51,594 nt of DNA from Spirogloea muscicola (Eukaryota > Streptophyta > Zygnematophyceae > Spirogloeales > Spirogloeaceae), in NCBI GenBank assembly GCA_009602725.1, contig WELB01000114.1, forward strand, positions 384,236 through 435,829, read 5' to 3'. This document shows positions 38,279-49,079 of this stretch, piece after piece. The notes under the pieces are model-generated. The model was not told the DNA's origin and did not search any database. It was given only the letters and a program-made list of their open reading frames with translations. A program made the translations under genes and the position numbers. Position 1 is the first letter of the stretch. Each line of letters opens with the position of its first letter.

Positions 38279-39560
38279 CCTCTGGGCTGGCCTTATAAAC
38301 ACAAGCGATTCCATAATGACGGCAATGGCTGTGAGAGGCCAGCCCAAAGCAATGGGCAAGGTCTTTAAGGGCCGGATGGTGCAAAAAGAAGAAAGTGCTC
38401 GCCCATTGAGAATAGGGGCTGGAAAAGCAGGATACTAGTCTCCACCTCTCTTATCAAGCCCGCACCCTCTATGGGAGCCCACTTTCTTCTTTGGAAGAGC
38501 TCAGTTCCTTTCGGGCTCGCCTTTTAAGCCATCACCCCATTAGATGAGCTTAACTTTATTTTCCTGCCATGGCCTGGCGTGGAGTGGCTGTCGCCTTAGA
38601 TGTAAGGAGCAACCCAACAAGTCAAAGAAGTGAGCTCTTCCCAAAGGGGCGGTGGCTGTGGAAAGCCAGCCCAGAAAAAATGAAAAATGTCAAAAGTGCC
38701 GAAAAGAGGTCAAAAGGGCCGAAATCCCACAGCTAGGCAAGAAAGTACAGCAAATGGGGAGCTCAGTGACCCCGAGTCAGCAGCCGCAAGTCGGATTAAC
38801 TTGCAGCTAGAAAAGAGGCACCCCGACGAAACCCAGAAGTAGCAGCCAAAGCGCGGCCTGCCTGTGGGCACTCGATGGATATCTGGTTGTGCCAAGGGGT
38901 TTCGCTTTCCTGTTGGAACTTTCCCCCCTGAGAATGTCCAATCCTTGTAGCTTCTCCGACTTCTTTGGACCCTGCTCGTTCTTATGTGGGCTGGCTTCTA
39001 ACAGCCTCGCCTCTTCTACAAACTTGCCTCTTCATCTTAGCATAGCCCCTCTTTGAAATCCCTTGTTCTTCTTACCAATAAAAAAGAGGATAGACTTTTC
39101 AAGTAAGGGCGATGGCAGTGAGAGGCCAGCACACAAAGAAATGAGCAAGGTCTGAACAAGTTCACTATAAACAGCGTACTGGCATGCTTTGGCCTACCTC
39201 TCGTTTCTGAGTTGCGGCTGCTAAGTAGGGGTTACTAAGCCACCATCCTTTGACGTACTTGCATACACAACAGCTCTGCATAGCATGTGTCATTGAGCGC
39301 CTCCAGGCTCCTGCGGGCCTTGTCCACTCATTTTGGGCTGGCGTTCCGCAGCTCTCGCCCCCTTCTGAAAGAGCTTATACCTCTTCGGAGCTGAGTCTAT
39401 CTTTGGTGGGCTGGTTTTCCACAGCCATCGCCTTACCTTGAATGAGCTGTTGCTTCTAGTGTGGTGAGCTACTTCATAAGCGACCTTGTCCATTCCTTTG
39501 GGCTGGCCTCTGACAGCCACATGCCTTGTTGGAAGAGCTGTTTCATTCCCTGTCGCAGCC
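38279..39560. repeat. Array of hairpin modules, mixed orientation
   Basis: Modules recur about every 100-150 bp. Examples: GGCTGTGAGAGGCCAGCCCA at 38326-38345, a GCTCGCCCATTGAGAATAGG block at 38398-38417, GGCTGTGGAAAGCCAGCCCA at 38652-38671, a reduced one at 39108-39130, and GGGCTGG blocks near 39335, 39408 and 39499. The last two lead up to about 170 bp before the galactokinase ATG. No gene is supported. Confidence 0.65.
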
Positions 39561-39712
39561 CTGTTGGTGGAAGGGCTTCTCTCAGCGGCGCCAAGGTCGA
39601 CTCGCCGGTCCACGAGGTTAGCGGAGGGTTAGCGAAGCACCGCTGCCGCCCCCCCACAAACTGCGCGCCTGCCCCGCCCCTGCCTGGTCACGGCGCCCGC
39701 GCGCCGGCGGCC

Positions 39713-42700
39713 ATGGCGGCCGTGCTGGCCCCGGCAGAGGCGAAGGCGGATGCCGTCCCAGTGCACGGCGACCTGCAGTCGGTGTACGAGGGCGTGGAAG
39801 ACCTCGCCGCGGCCCGCGCGCGTTACGACGCCATTGCCACGGAATTCGAGCGCCTCTTCGGGCGGCCGCCGCAGTACTTCGCTCGTGCGCCCGGTGAGCT
39901 GTTGTGCTCCGCAGCCGCAGCCTGCAGAGCCCAGACCATCGCCATGCTTGAGCCGCTCGCAAGTGTCCTGCACCGTCTGGCGACAGCGTCTTCCAGGAGT
40001 CTCCATTCCATTCCAGGCACCAGTCTTGGGGAGGCCTGCAGTCCTCAATGAGCAGCGCTCTCTTCGAAGTGGTTTATCCTTCGTGCGCGACCGAAACGGT
40101 GCGGGGAGGCCCTCTGAGGAAAGTGGTGGTGTGTACAGCGCAGCCTGGTGACTGTTTCCGGTTGGTGTGAGCAGGCCGGGTGAATCTCATCGGTGAGCAC
40201 ATTGACTATGAGGGCTACTCCGTGCTGCCAATGGCCATCCGTCAAGACACCGTGGTGGCAATACACAAGGAGGACGGCACCGCAACGAGTAATGCCCTCC
40301 CACTGCTGACGGTGGCCAACATGAACGCCTCCAAGTACCCAACGGTCCGGTACTCCGTCGACCCAGCTCAGGTGCCTGTCACAACCAACTCAACCTGGTA
40401 GTCGAGCAGCTTCTGGAGGACCTGAGGCCTTTGTGACGCTTCACCCGGCAGCTTGTGAGCTTGCTGCTAACAACCAAACAGAGCGTGGCTCGTTTCTATC
40501 TTAGGCAAAGAAAACGCCAAGAGTGAATTAGCCGATGAGTTGACGTGTCTGTGCAGGAGGTGAATTCGGCAGACCATGTCTGGGCCAACTACTTTCTCTG
40601 CGGGTGAGCTTATGTCCGGTCAACAGCAGCGGTGCTGAGCATCTGAAGTTGTGTGCACAGACAGGCACAGGTCAAAGTCGCTCAGCTTGCATTGCCTCCC
40701 CCAATGGCAGCAGTCAAATTTGTGTGCACTGCATGTTTTGGTTACTGACTGCATGGTGCTTTGATGCGGTGCTTTGATGCTGTCAGCACAGGTACAAGGG
40801 CGTCTTTGAGTATCTTGCAGACCAGGGACAACCCCATCCTCCATATTCCAGCTTAAGAGTTGTGGTTGACGGCAGGGTGCCCACCGGTGAGCTGCATAAG
40901 CATCTATTCGTGTCCTACATTGTAGATTTGGTTGCCTTCTTTGAGAGTCAGGCATCCTACTCAAGGCTTCAATATAAGGAACATGCATGCTGTCAACTAG
41001 TCTTGACCCCTTGACTGGCCCTTCATTGGATGTGCAGGAGCTGGCCTGTCCAGCTCAGCTGCCCTTGTATGCTCGTCAGCCATCGCTGTTATGGCCGCCC
41101 TGGGCCTTAGCGCGTCAAAGGTGTGTCAAACTTGCAGCACTAGCAGAACACGTCCTTGCTATACCTGATGATATACAAGTATTGTCATCAAATGTGACAT
41201 CTGAAAATAGTCCCTCTCTGTGCAGATAGTTGTGTAGATTGTAATTGGACTGTAACATGCTTCAGAGATTGCATATTTGATCAACTAATATTCGCCTGCT
41301 TACGACGTCATCAATTTTGGGCTGCCAGTCTGATGTTGCAGAGTTCACCTGCAAATGTGAGCGGCACATTGGCACGCAGTCTGGTGGTATGGATCAGGTG
41401 CTTTGTAACAAGCCCTCTGCCAATCACGAACAATTTGCTCACACCATGTACTGGGCGTGCTGGTCAGCGAAAAGCACCCTGATGCTCTTGCAGTAGTAAA
41501 CAAATCCACCAATCAGTGACAATGACCAGGTCTTCTCGCAATGAGCAGGCGATCTCAGTGATGGCCAGACCAGGAGTTGCCAAGCTCATTGACTTCAATC
41601 CCATAAGAGCAACAGATGTTCTTCTGCCAGAGGGCGGGTCTTTCATCATAGCAGACTCTCTGACAGAGTCCAACAAAGCTGAAACAGCTGCAACAAACTA
41701 CAATAACCGTGTTGTGGAGTGCCGTCTAGCAGCTGTAAGGCATGCACTTGCCAGTGAGCCTGCAGAATGCTCTGGGTGCATAAGTAGACAGGGGCCTCCG
41801 CTAAGTGGAGCCCCTGCATCTTGTAAGTGGTGGCGCTTGTATGGTCAGCTGAAGATGTTTGGAGCTGAATGTCAGTTGACCACTTGGTTCTCAGTCTCAG
41901 CGTGTTTACATGGCAGATGGTTTTGGCTGCTCAGCTCGGCATGCCAGTTGAGCAGGCGCGAACAGTCAAGACGCTTGGGGATGTTGAGTCCTTATGCACA
42001 GCCACATCCGAGTCATTGGAGCTAGATGGTCCTATTCCAGCGGTTGAGAAGACCTTGCATGAAGCTCCTTACATGCGCGAGGAGATCGAGAAGGTGCTGG
42101 AGGCATCACTGCAAGAACTCTTTCAGGAGTCTCCTACTTCCTTGGCCGTTCTGAAGGTAGCTGAGAGCTTCAAGCTGCTTCAGGTGAGCTGGTAGCAAAT
42201 TGGCAGGTCCACTTACACTGCACTCATCCTGTCAGTCCATGACAGAAGTATCCTGCATAATTCTGCACACTATGACCATCTCCATCAGAGCAGTGCGCGA
42301 GAAACAACCTCATCAGGGAAAGTCGCAATCACTGTCCTCTCACAAGCAGTGACTGTCAGGTGCCATTCCTTGTACTGCCAACAACATGTGACGTGGCATT
42401 TCCTTTCTGTCGGCTGTTCCAAAAACAAGAGGAGCGTTCACGTTTACTTGGAAGCTAGAAGAGTCCTCCAGTTTAAAGAAGTGGCTGCCTCACATCAATT
42501 TGGGGCCTGGTGAGCAGGCTCGAATTGTTATGTTTCTTAACCATTAGCTTGCTTCCATCAGCTTGGTGACTCCCTTGACTCGCTTCTCCTGAGCCACATA
42601 TAGGCAATAGTCAGGGTGTAGAGGTGGGATGAAGACCCTCTTTATATCATGGTCACAGTTGTAATCTGTTGCATGAAGCTGCCCTCATTGGAGCACATCA

Positions 42701-43245
42701 GCAATGGTGCTTCTGAGACACACAAAGCTAGAGGCCTCTGCTTTGTATGTGTGAAGTTTTGATTAGTGGCTCTTCTTATTGCAGTGATGCAGATGTTGTC
42801 TTGAGCAGGCTTGGGGCCTTGATGAATGAAAGTCACCACAGCTGCAGTACATACTATGAGTGCAGGTGCGTATCCAATGAATACCACCATAATGAGTCGT
42901 AATGCAGATGGCACTCTCTCAAAGCCAAGAATGCCTCCCTGAAGGCATTCTTGACATAGCACTGAGAATTTCAGCTCACAGAACCTTCCATATCCCTGAG
43001 CTGGCAGAGGTGCATGCACAACTTGAGCGTATGTGACTTCAGATTTGGGTCTCAATTCAGGCTGCATGACTTGTGAACTTGTTGCATTCTGGTCATTTGC
43101 CAGCTGTCCTGAGCTTGAGGAGTTGGTGGGCATCTGCAATGCCAATGGGGCTTTGGGGTCTCGCCTGACCGGCGCTGGGTGGGGTGGTTGCACCGTATCT
43201 CTCGTGCCAGACAACCAGGCTGCTTCTTTCATACAAGCATTGAAG
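39713..43245 (+). CDS. GALK: Galactokinase, plant type (terminal exon not resolved)
   Basis: GHMP-family kinase converting galactose to galactose-1-phosphate in the Leloir pathway, cytosolic. Exons: 39713-39893, 40175-40371, 40557-40603, 40792-40886, 41038-41120, 41329-41397, 41549-41734, 41917-42183, 42430-42509, 42809-42865, 43104-43245; phases close throughout. Signatures: [19 protein letters not shown] (galactokinase signature, exons 1-2), [20 protein letters not shown] (GHMP ATP loop), [14 protein letters not shown] with the catalytic Asp/Arg region, [26 protein letters not shown], and [16 protein letters not shown] near the end. The acceptor at 42429 reads AAG. The frame meets TAG straight after 43245, so one or two more exons are needed. 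A weak candidate runs 43473-43510 plus 43528-43653 (WFSSFPEADDAFTSW..., stop TGA) with matching phases, but its protein match is poor. Confidence 0.9.
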
Positions 43246-43772
43246 GTATAGTATCAGACCCGGTTGAAAGTTGGGTTCCTGCGGAGCCAGGCTGTTTGCA
43301 GAATGTAGGACAATGAAATTTGAGCGACGAGCATTTGCTGGCCTTGGCCTTGTCTACTGGCATGACTCGAGCAGCTCCCCACCCTGCACGTATGAGCCCA
43401 TCGAATGCACATTTATCTCGTCATTCAGAACCCTCTAAATAGAGCAGTATGAGTCAGACACGTTTTCTGTAGCTCGTTCAAGTGGTTCAAAGAGCATGTT
43501 GGTGTCACAGGTAGCTCATAGTGCAGATGGTTCTCATCTTTTCCCGAGGCTGATGATGCTTTTACTTCGTGGTGCTTCACCATGGCTCCTGCTAATGGGT
43601 CACCTCCTGTCGGCTGTGGAGTTGGCAGGATAACTACTACGCATCAAGGGTGAAGAGCGGGAGGATCGAGGCTTCCAGCTTAGACGCCTGTGTCTTTGCG
43701 TCCAAGCCGGCAAGCGGGGCAGCAGTCATCAGATGGTCGTAGCAGCTGGCTGATTGCTGGTGCTGGGCAGAG

Positions 43773-43912
43773 TGGGAGGTCCCTCGGGCAGCCTCCTTGC
43801 AGCGGGCACGCTGCTAGCAGGCAGACTGACCCATAGCCAGACCCTGTGTGGCGCCAGCAGCTGGCTGCTGCGATGTGGGCACCAAAGCGGATGATGGCCG
43901 AGGGACCTCCCA
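43773..43912. repeat. 15-bp inverted repeat pair
   Basis: TGGGAGGTCCCTCGG at 43773-43787 and its exact reverse complement at 43898-43912, enclosing about 110 bp that also holds a repeated AGCAGCTGGCTG. This could be the ends of a small non-autonomous DNA element or a chance foldback in the galactokinase 3' region. Confidence 0.5.
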
Positions 43913-43984
43913 AGCTGCACCTCAGCGTGCCACAGGGGGGGGGGAAAGAGGAGATGAGCTCGTGTAGAAGGTGGCAGGGGGTGT

Positions 43985-44925
43985 CAATCAGAGCAGCTCT
44001 TTAGAAGGGGGAGATGGCCAGCCCACAATGAGTGGGCTAGCCAGGGGGTGAGGCCCAAGATGCAAAGAAGACAGCTTTTCTGTTAGGGGCCGGTGGGAGT
44101 GGAAGGCCAGCCCACAAGAAGCAGCTTCTCCTAAAAGGGCGAGGGCTGTGAAAGCCAACGCAGAAAAAGTGAACAACGTGCAGAGGAGTCAGAGAGCGTG
44201 GAGGACACTCAGGATGCCTGCTTCGTGACCGCTAGTCAGTAGCCGCAAGTCAGAAAAACTAGACCACCAGGACTGGACGAGGAGTGCGCCTACCACTTTG
44301 GCAGAGGGAGGGAGGATGAAGCAGCTCTTTTGAAGGGGGGCGAGGGCTGTCGCAAGCCAGCCCACAAAAGTATGCAAGGGAAGGTAGGGGGACTTTGAGA
44401 CAAGGGCCTCAGATGCTTTCTTCTTCACTCCCTCTGGGCTGGCCTCTCACAGCCATTGCCTTACATGGAAGGAGCTGTACTTTTCTTTCATATCAAAAGC
44501 AGGGAGCGCGAGCAGCAATAAGAAGTGGGTTTTCCAACGGAAAAGCAGCTCGTCTTTCAAGTGAGTCTGAGGCAATGGCTGTGAGAGGCCAGCCCAAAGG
44601 AATGAACAAGGTCTCAAAGGGCCGGAAGGCGCCAGGAACACAAAACTGCTCTCCGTGAAGAGGGGCGAGGGCTGTGGAAGCCAGCCCCAGACGAGAGGGA
44701 AGACGTGAGCCTGAGTGGCCAAGTATGCCCGAGTGGCCGAGTACAAGGGCGAGCACACTGACAGAAGGGCGGAGGGCTGTGAAAAGCTCGAGGGTAGTGA
44801 GTTGATCGTCCGACATGGTACTCTGGCTTATGAAGAAGGTGCTCGCCCATTGAGAAGAGGGGCTTATGGGATAGAAGCCAGCCCAGAGAGAGAGGACAAG
44901 GGTCTCCATCCACAGCGGCAACCAC
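43985..44925 (-). repeat. Third array of hairpin modules
   Basis: Recurrent stems, all in one main orientation: GAGATGGCCAGCCCACAATG near 44010, GGGCGAGGGCTGTGAAAGCC at 44138-44157, GGGCTGTCGCAAGCCAGCCC at 44344-44363, GGCTGTGAGAGGCCAGCCCA at 44577-44596, GGGCTGTGGAAGCCAGCCCC at 44668-44687, and a GCTCGCCCATTGAGAAGAGG block at 44841-44860. One plus-oriented copy is at 44435-44462. No gene. Confidence 0.7.
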
Positions 44926-45016
44926 TGGGCGGCGCGGGGCGGGCGGCCCCATGCCATGTCAGCAGTGCCGCCCCGCCACCGAGGCGCAACGCCAGGACGC
45001 CGCGTGTAGCACTCGA

Positions 45017-45063
45017 CACGTGGCGCGCATCCGAGGGCCCCGGCTCGCACCCGCCACGTGGCG
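45017..45063 (+). promoter_or_regulatory. Paired G-box (CACGTG) motifs upstream of VDAC
   Basis: CACGTG at 45017-45022 and again at 45055-45060, the latter inside the perfect palindrome CGCCACGTGGCG (45052-45063). They lie about 130-175 bp before the VDAC start in GC-rich sequence. CACGTG is the core site of plant bZIP and bHLH factors; use here is inferred only from position and pairing. Confidence 0.45.
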
Positions 45064-45192
45064 GCGCGCCCCTCCCCCGGTGCATGGTGGCGGCCCGCGC
45101 CTAACGGCGGAGCCGCGGCAAACGGCGCCCGTCAAGCGCCGGGCCCCGGGCCCCGCTGCCCGGCCGGCCGGCTCGCCGTCAAAGATGACGGG

Positions 45193-47868
45193 ATGAGCTG
45201 GAGCCAGCCCGTCGCAGAGCCTTGCCCCCAACTCTTGCCCGCCGCCGCCGCCGCCGCCGNGGCGGCGACCCGGTGGACCTTCGACGGCACGCAGAGGGGC
45301 CTCCCGTCGGACCCCACGGAGGAGGCCAGCTTCGGGCCAGCCATCAAGAAGCAGTATCCAGGTGCCGAGTCCTGGCCCTGCATGCCCTCTGCCAAGGCCC
45401 AGCCGGCTGGCACAGGAGCACCGCTCTGGAGCTTGTGGCGGTGGAGACCAGGTCGTCAACTGGCCCGCTCGGGGCAGGTCCGGGGGATGCATGGGAAGGA
45501 GGTACCTGGAGCTCCTCCGTTGCAGCCCACAGTCAGTGGCACAAGGCCCGGAGCAGCTGCTGGAATGTTCCAGTCGCAAGAGCCCCTCCATAGGCTATAG
45601 CCAGCCCGGAAGAGGAGCTCCCGCTGCAGCAGCAGCTGGCACACAGAGGGCCGTTTGGCACTTGCACGACATAAAGCGCACGACATAAAGTCGCTGCAGG
45701 CGGTCTTCTCAGCAACAAGTGATGAAGTCTCTCGAAGTCGATGCTTGCTTGAATGGGCTTGTTCCAAGTCAGCGGGCCTCGGGGATGTTAACGGCTGTAT
45801 GCATGTATGGTGCACGTGCAGGCCACTACAATCGGTCATACGCCCCGATTGCGGACTCGCTCGGGAACAGCCCTGCGCAAGGCCCCGAGTTCTTCACCGA
45901 GCTGGGGAAGCCGGCCAAGGACTTGCTGACCCAAGGGTTCACAGCTGGTCATATGTTCCTCCTGACGACAACCACCCCCCAGGTCAGACCACCCCTTCTG
46001 TACTCTTTGCTCTTGCCATCTTGCGGCATCGTCATGTGCGTCATGATGGTCGATCCAACCTCTGGCCACACCAACTTACTCTCTTCTACATGCACAAGGA
46101 GGTAGCAAGTCAAAGGGTGCCCGTGGCATTTGCAAGCCTCCGTCATTCTATGTACAGTGCTGGCTGAGGCTGGTCAGCTCCTCTCCTCCTGAGCTGTTGT
46201 GAAGGTGCAGAACCCTGTGTCCTGTGCTTGAAACTGGACTTGCTGGTATATGTGTTGCCGTCATGTGCCACCATTGACAGTATGTCCCCCTGTATCTCCA
46301 GGGCGTGGTCTTCACGACAATGGGTACCAAGGTCGATGATACCTTCATCGGCAGTATCACCACGAGCATGCAGCCAGCGTAATGTCAAGCCTCCATCCCT
46401 GTCATCACACAGGGAGCTTAGACTGTTCAGAAGACCTTCTCAAGGCCGAGCAGTCCGATTACTACCATCACTGAACAAGGAATGAGATTCAATGACTAGA
46501 TCCTATGTAGCTGCAGGTCTTGGTCCTAGTGCACACCTTACAGCAGCACACTCATCCAGTATATGGGCATGACAGGAAAGGCGTAAAGACGGAATTCAAT
46601 GCGGGTACAGCAAATCAGCTGCAGGTTGACCACGCTCTTGCACTTGCTCAGAAATGATATTCTTGTCTTCGAACCTCGCATGAAGACAAGCTCACATTTA
46701 GCTCCTTCACGATGCACTTGCTAATAGCTTGTTAGTGTTGCAGTTGAGATACACTAATCTGGTCTACTTCTGATGTATATGAACTTGCTGCCCCTGTGTG
46801 TCCAGACCACTGTCACCTGGGAGGACCTTGCTCCTGGTGTAAAGGCATCTCTGACGGCATCCCTGCCAGAGGTGGCCAATGGCAAAGCTGAGATCTTCTA
46901 CCGGAACCCTGTGGCTGCTTTAACTGGCACCGTCCACAAGCTGACATCACATCCAGGAACAGATCTATCAGCAACCTTTGGTGGAGGTGGTCTCTCAATA
47001 GGTGGAATTGCTGGTTTTGACTGGGAGAAGAACGAGTTGACAAAGTTCAATGCAGGCAAGTCATTTATCCTGCACAAGTCATTCAACCTGCACCTGGCAG
47101 AAGTGATCCATAGGGTCAACATTTTGGGTCAGCCACACGCAGAGCGTTCCAGTTTGTCACCAGAAGCCTTCGTGCCAGAAGTCAAAAGACGTACAATGTG
47201 GGGTGCTGGTGACTACCTTGTGGGCTTATCAGGTGAATGACCTTTGCAGGTGCTGGTGTTGCTAGTGAGAGTTTCAACACTGCAGCAACGCTGGACCTCA
47301 TGGATGGCTCCACAGTAGATGCCTATTACGTACATGCGTTGGACCCGCAGCTCCAGGTTGCGCTCCACCTTCAGCACAATCTCAAGCAGAATGACAGCAC
47401 CATGGCCACTTTGGGGGGCTCGTACAAGATGGACCCCCTTACCACTCTCAAGGTATGTGCCAAGTTTTGCAACTCAACGTAAAGCTGGGCAAGACCTTAA
47501 AGCTGGACAGATTGCTTGGTTCATGAATGTTAAGTTCTCTGTGCGTCCTTGCTTCAGATGAGTGGTTGTAGGACCATTGCTCTGGTGCCGTTGATGTGCT
47601 AACATTACAACTCACCAGAGGCGCTTTGCATGCATGAAAATCTTGCACGAATTGAACACGATAAGAAGAAATCTTGGAGCTGCGTGAGCTTATTCATTAC
47701 ACACTTATTTGGTTGCAGGCTCGAATGGACAACCGCGGCATTTTCGGAGCACTTGTCCAGCATGAGTTTCGGCCATTGTCCACTGTTACGATATCAGCAG
47801 AGCTTGATACAAAGAAGGAGAAGCAAGCTGAGCCCAAAGTTGGTGTTGCTCTGGCACTGGTTGCTTAA
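45193..47868 (+). CDS. VDAC: Mitochondrial voltage-dependent anion channel (porin) with N-terminal extension
   Basis: Outer-membrane beta-barrel channel for metabolites. Exons: 45193-45361, 45822-45982, 46302-46378, 46576-46624, 46806-47055, 47250-47452, 47719-47868. Phases all close to about 352 aa. The family start GPEFFTELGKPAKDLLTQGF aligns with the plant GPGLYTEIGKKARDLL block. GVVFTTMGTK, TWEDLAPGVKASLTASLP, LTKFNAG, YYVHALDPQLQVA, MDPLTTLKARMDNRG, LVQHEFRPLSTVTIS and AELDTKKE follow in order; the strand-ending residues are VGVALALVA. The intron after 47055 uses a textbook GC donor (CAG^GCAAGT). Before the conserved start lie some 75 residues (MSWSQPVAEPCPQLLPAA, an Ala run with the N at 45260, DGTQRGLPSDPTEEASFG, HYNRSYAPIADSLGNS) that usual VDACs lack. 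No Met stands at the usual position. Confidence 0.92.
45239..45260 (+). repeat. (GCC)n tract ending in a single N
   Basis: Seven GCC units ending in an N at 45260, coding the Ala run of the VDAC extension. The repeat length is therefore uncertain, though the frame on both sides agrees with splice phases. Confidence 0.8.
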
Positions 47869-48320
47869 CAGCTTCGCTTACAAGATGCAAGCTATTGACT
47901 CTTACTTCATGTTTTCCTCTAAAGTTGGATGTGGTGCTAAATGACACGTACAAAGAGTACCACTTGCATTGATGAGCAGTGATCGCACATGAAATGCCTG
48001 TAGCCTAAGTAGCAAAAGTAGAGCTGACCAGAGTCAAGCTTCTGGCCAAGGCTACTGGCCAATTTTTCTGCAACAAATTAGAGGCTGCATTCGAAGCTCT
48101 GTTATGTCGGCCTGCCATCTGTGCAACTTAAGATTTTGGGCATCAATCCTGCAGTTTCCCCTTACACTGTATTATCTCTTGTGACTAGGAATATTAACTG
48201 AACGTAATATAATGGTGAATCATCGGGGCGAGTCAGATGACCATCTGACTTAACCTGTTGTGCCGTATGTGCCTCCCTGTAGAATGGAGGCCTCGGCAGG
48301 TCGGTCTTATTCCTGGGGCG
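47869..48320. other. VDAC 3' flank
   Basis: AT-richer non-coding sequence with no reading frame or module repeat that I recognise. Confidence 0.5.
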
Positions 48321-48600
48321 ATTGCATTGCTCTGTGCGCCCTACCTGTGGCTGCCATCCATCAAGGGGGCCGCTCTGGTTGCGGCCAGGCAGAGCCTGTG
48401 CTGTCTGTGTGACAGTTGCGCTGCTCTCTTCGCCCTGAGTATGGATGCTATCCTCCAAGGATGTGGATGTGTGTGCGGCCAGATGGAATCTGTGCTGTCT
48501 GTGACCAATTGCGCTGCTCTGTGCGCCCTAGCTCTGGCTGCCACCCACCAAGGGTTCGGCTCTGCATGCGGCCAGGCGGAGCTTGTGCTGTCTATGTGAC
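48321..48600 (+). repeat. Three-unit minisatellite, unit about 93-94 bp
   Basis: Units begin at 48322 (TTGCATTGCTCTGTGCGCCC), 48416 (TTGCGCTGCTCTCTTCGCCC) and 48509 (TTGCGCTGCTCTGTGCGCCC). Each ends in a CTGTGCTGTCTGTG-like block before GACAG or GACCAA. Identity by eye is high between units 2 and 3 and lower for unit 1. One frame stays open through all three (CAALCALALAATHQGFGSAC-like units), but the 94-bp first spacing breaks codon periodicity. Protein coding is therefore unlikely. Confidence 0.8.
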
Positions 48601-49079
48601 AGTGTGACTGATCTCTGTGTGAGGTCGGCATCTGTGTGCCGTCATGAGGGGATCTGCATCTGATTTGCCGAGACGAGGGTGGTCTGCTGGTCTTTCAGAG
48701 ACGGGGAAACGTCCATTGGATTTCTGAGTGGATGAAACAAGAATCGTAGGCTGCTGAACGTGAACGACAGGATTAACATCAGGAGGAACCAAAGCCGGAG
48801 TATTTTCATCAACAGAACAGTCATTGACAAGCTTGTATGCAACTGGGTACTAGCATCACCTCACTGTGCTTCAGTAATTCAGCACATGTGGTCTCAGGCA
48901 TCTGCATGCTTTGCCAAGTGTGATACAATCGACCAAGAACATGCAGCTCTAGCACACTGCCTGATGCTCCCGTGACATAATCTCAACACCGTGCCGGTAG
49001 TCGTGTCGTGATTGCAGCACCTTGTGAAACTGATCAAGTGCCAGCCAGTTGTAGCAAGTGTGAAAGTCCGCTTCCTAGT
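48601..49079. other. Spacer downstream of minisatellite
   Basis: On the minus strand, 48592-48840 is open (NDCSVDENTPALVPPDVNPV, then a Ser/Pro-rich stretch). It looks like a linker of a transposon polyprotein but lacks any diagnostic motif, so I leave it unassigned. Confidence 0.35.

Noticed and set aside
45719-45821. Alternative VDAC start at the upstream ATGs of the 45719 frame
   Set aside because: The acceptor at 45821 and phase-matching first exon 45193-45361 give a better model, though transcript data would be needed to exclude it.
48592-48842. Copia-like polyprotein linker on the minus strand
   Set aside because: Ser/Pro-rich composition only; no integrase or reverse-transcriptase motif.
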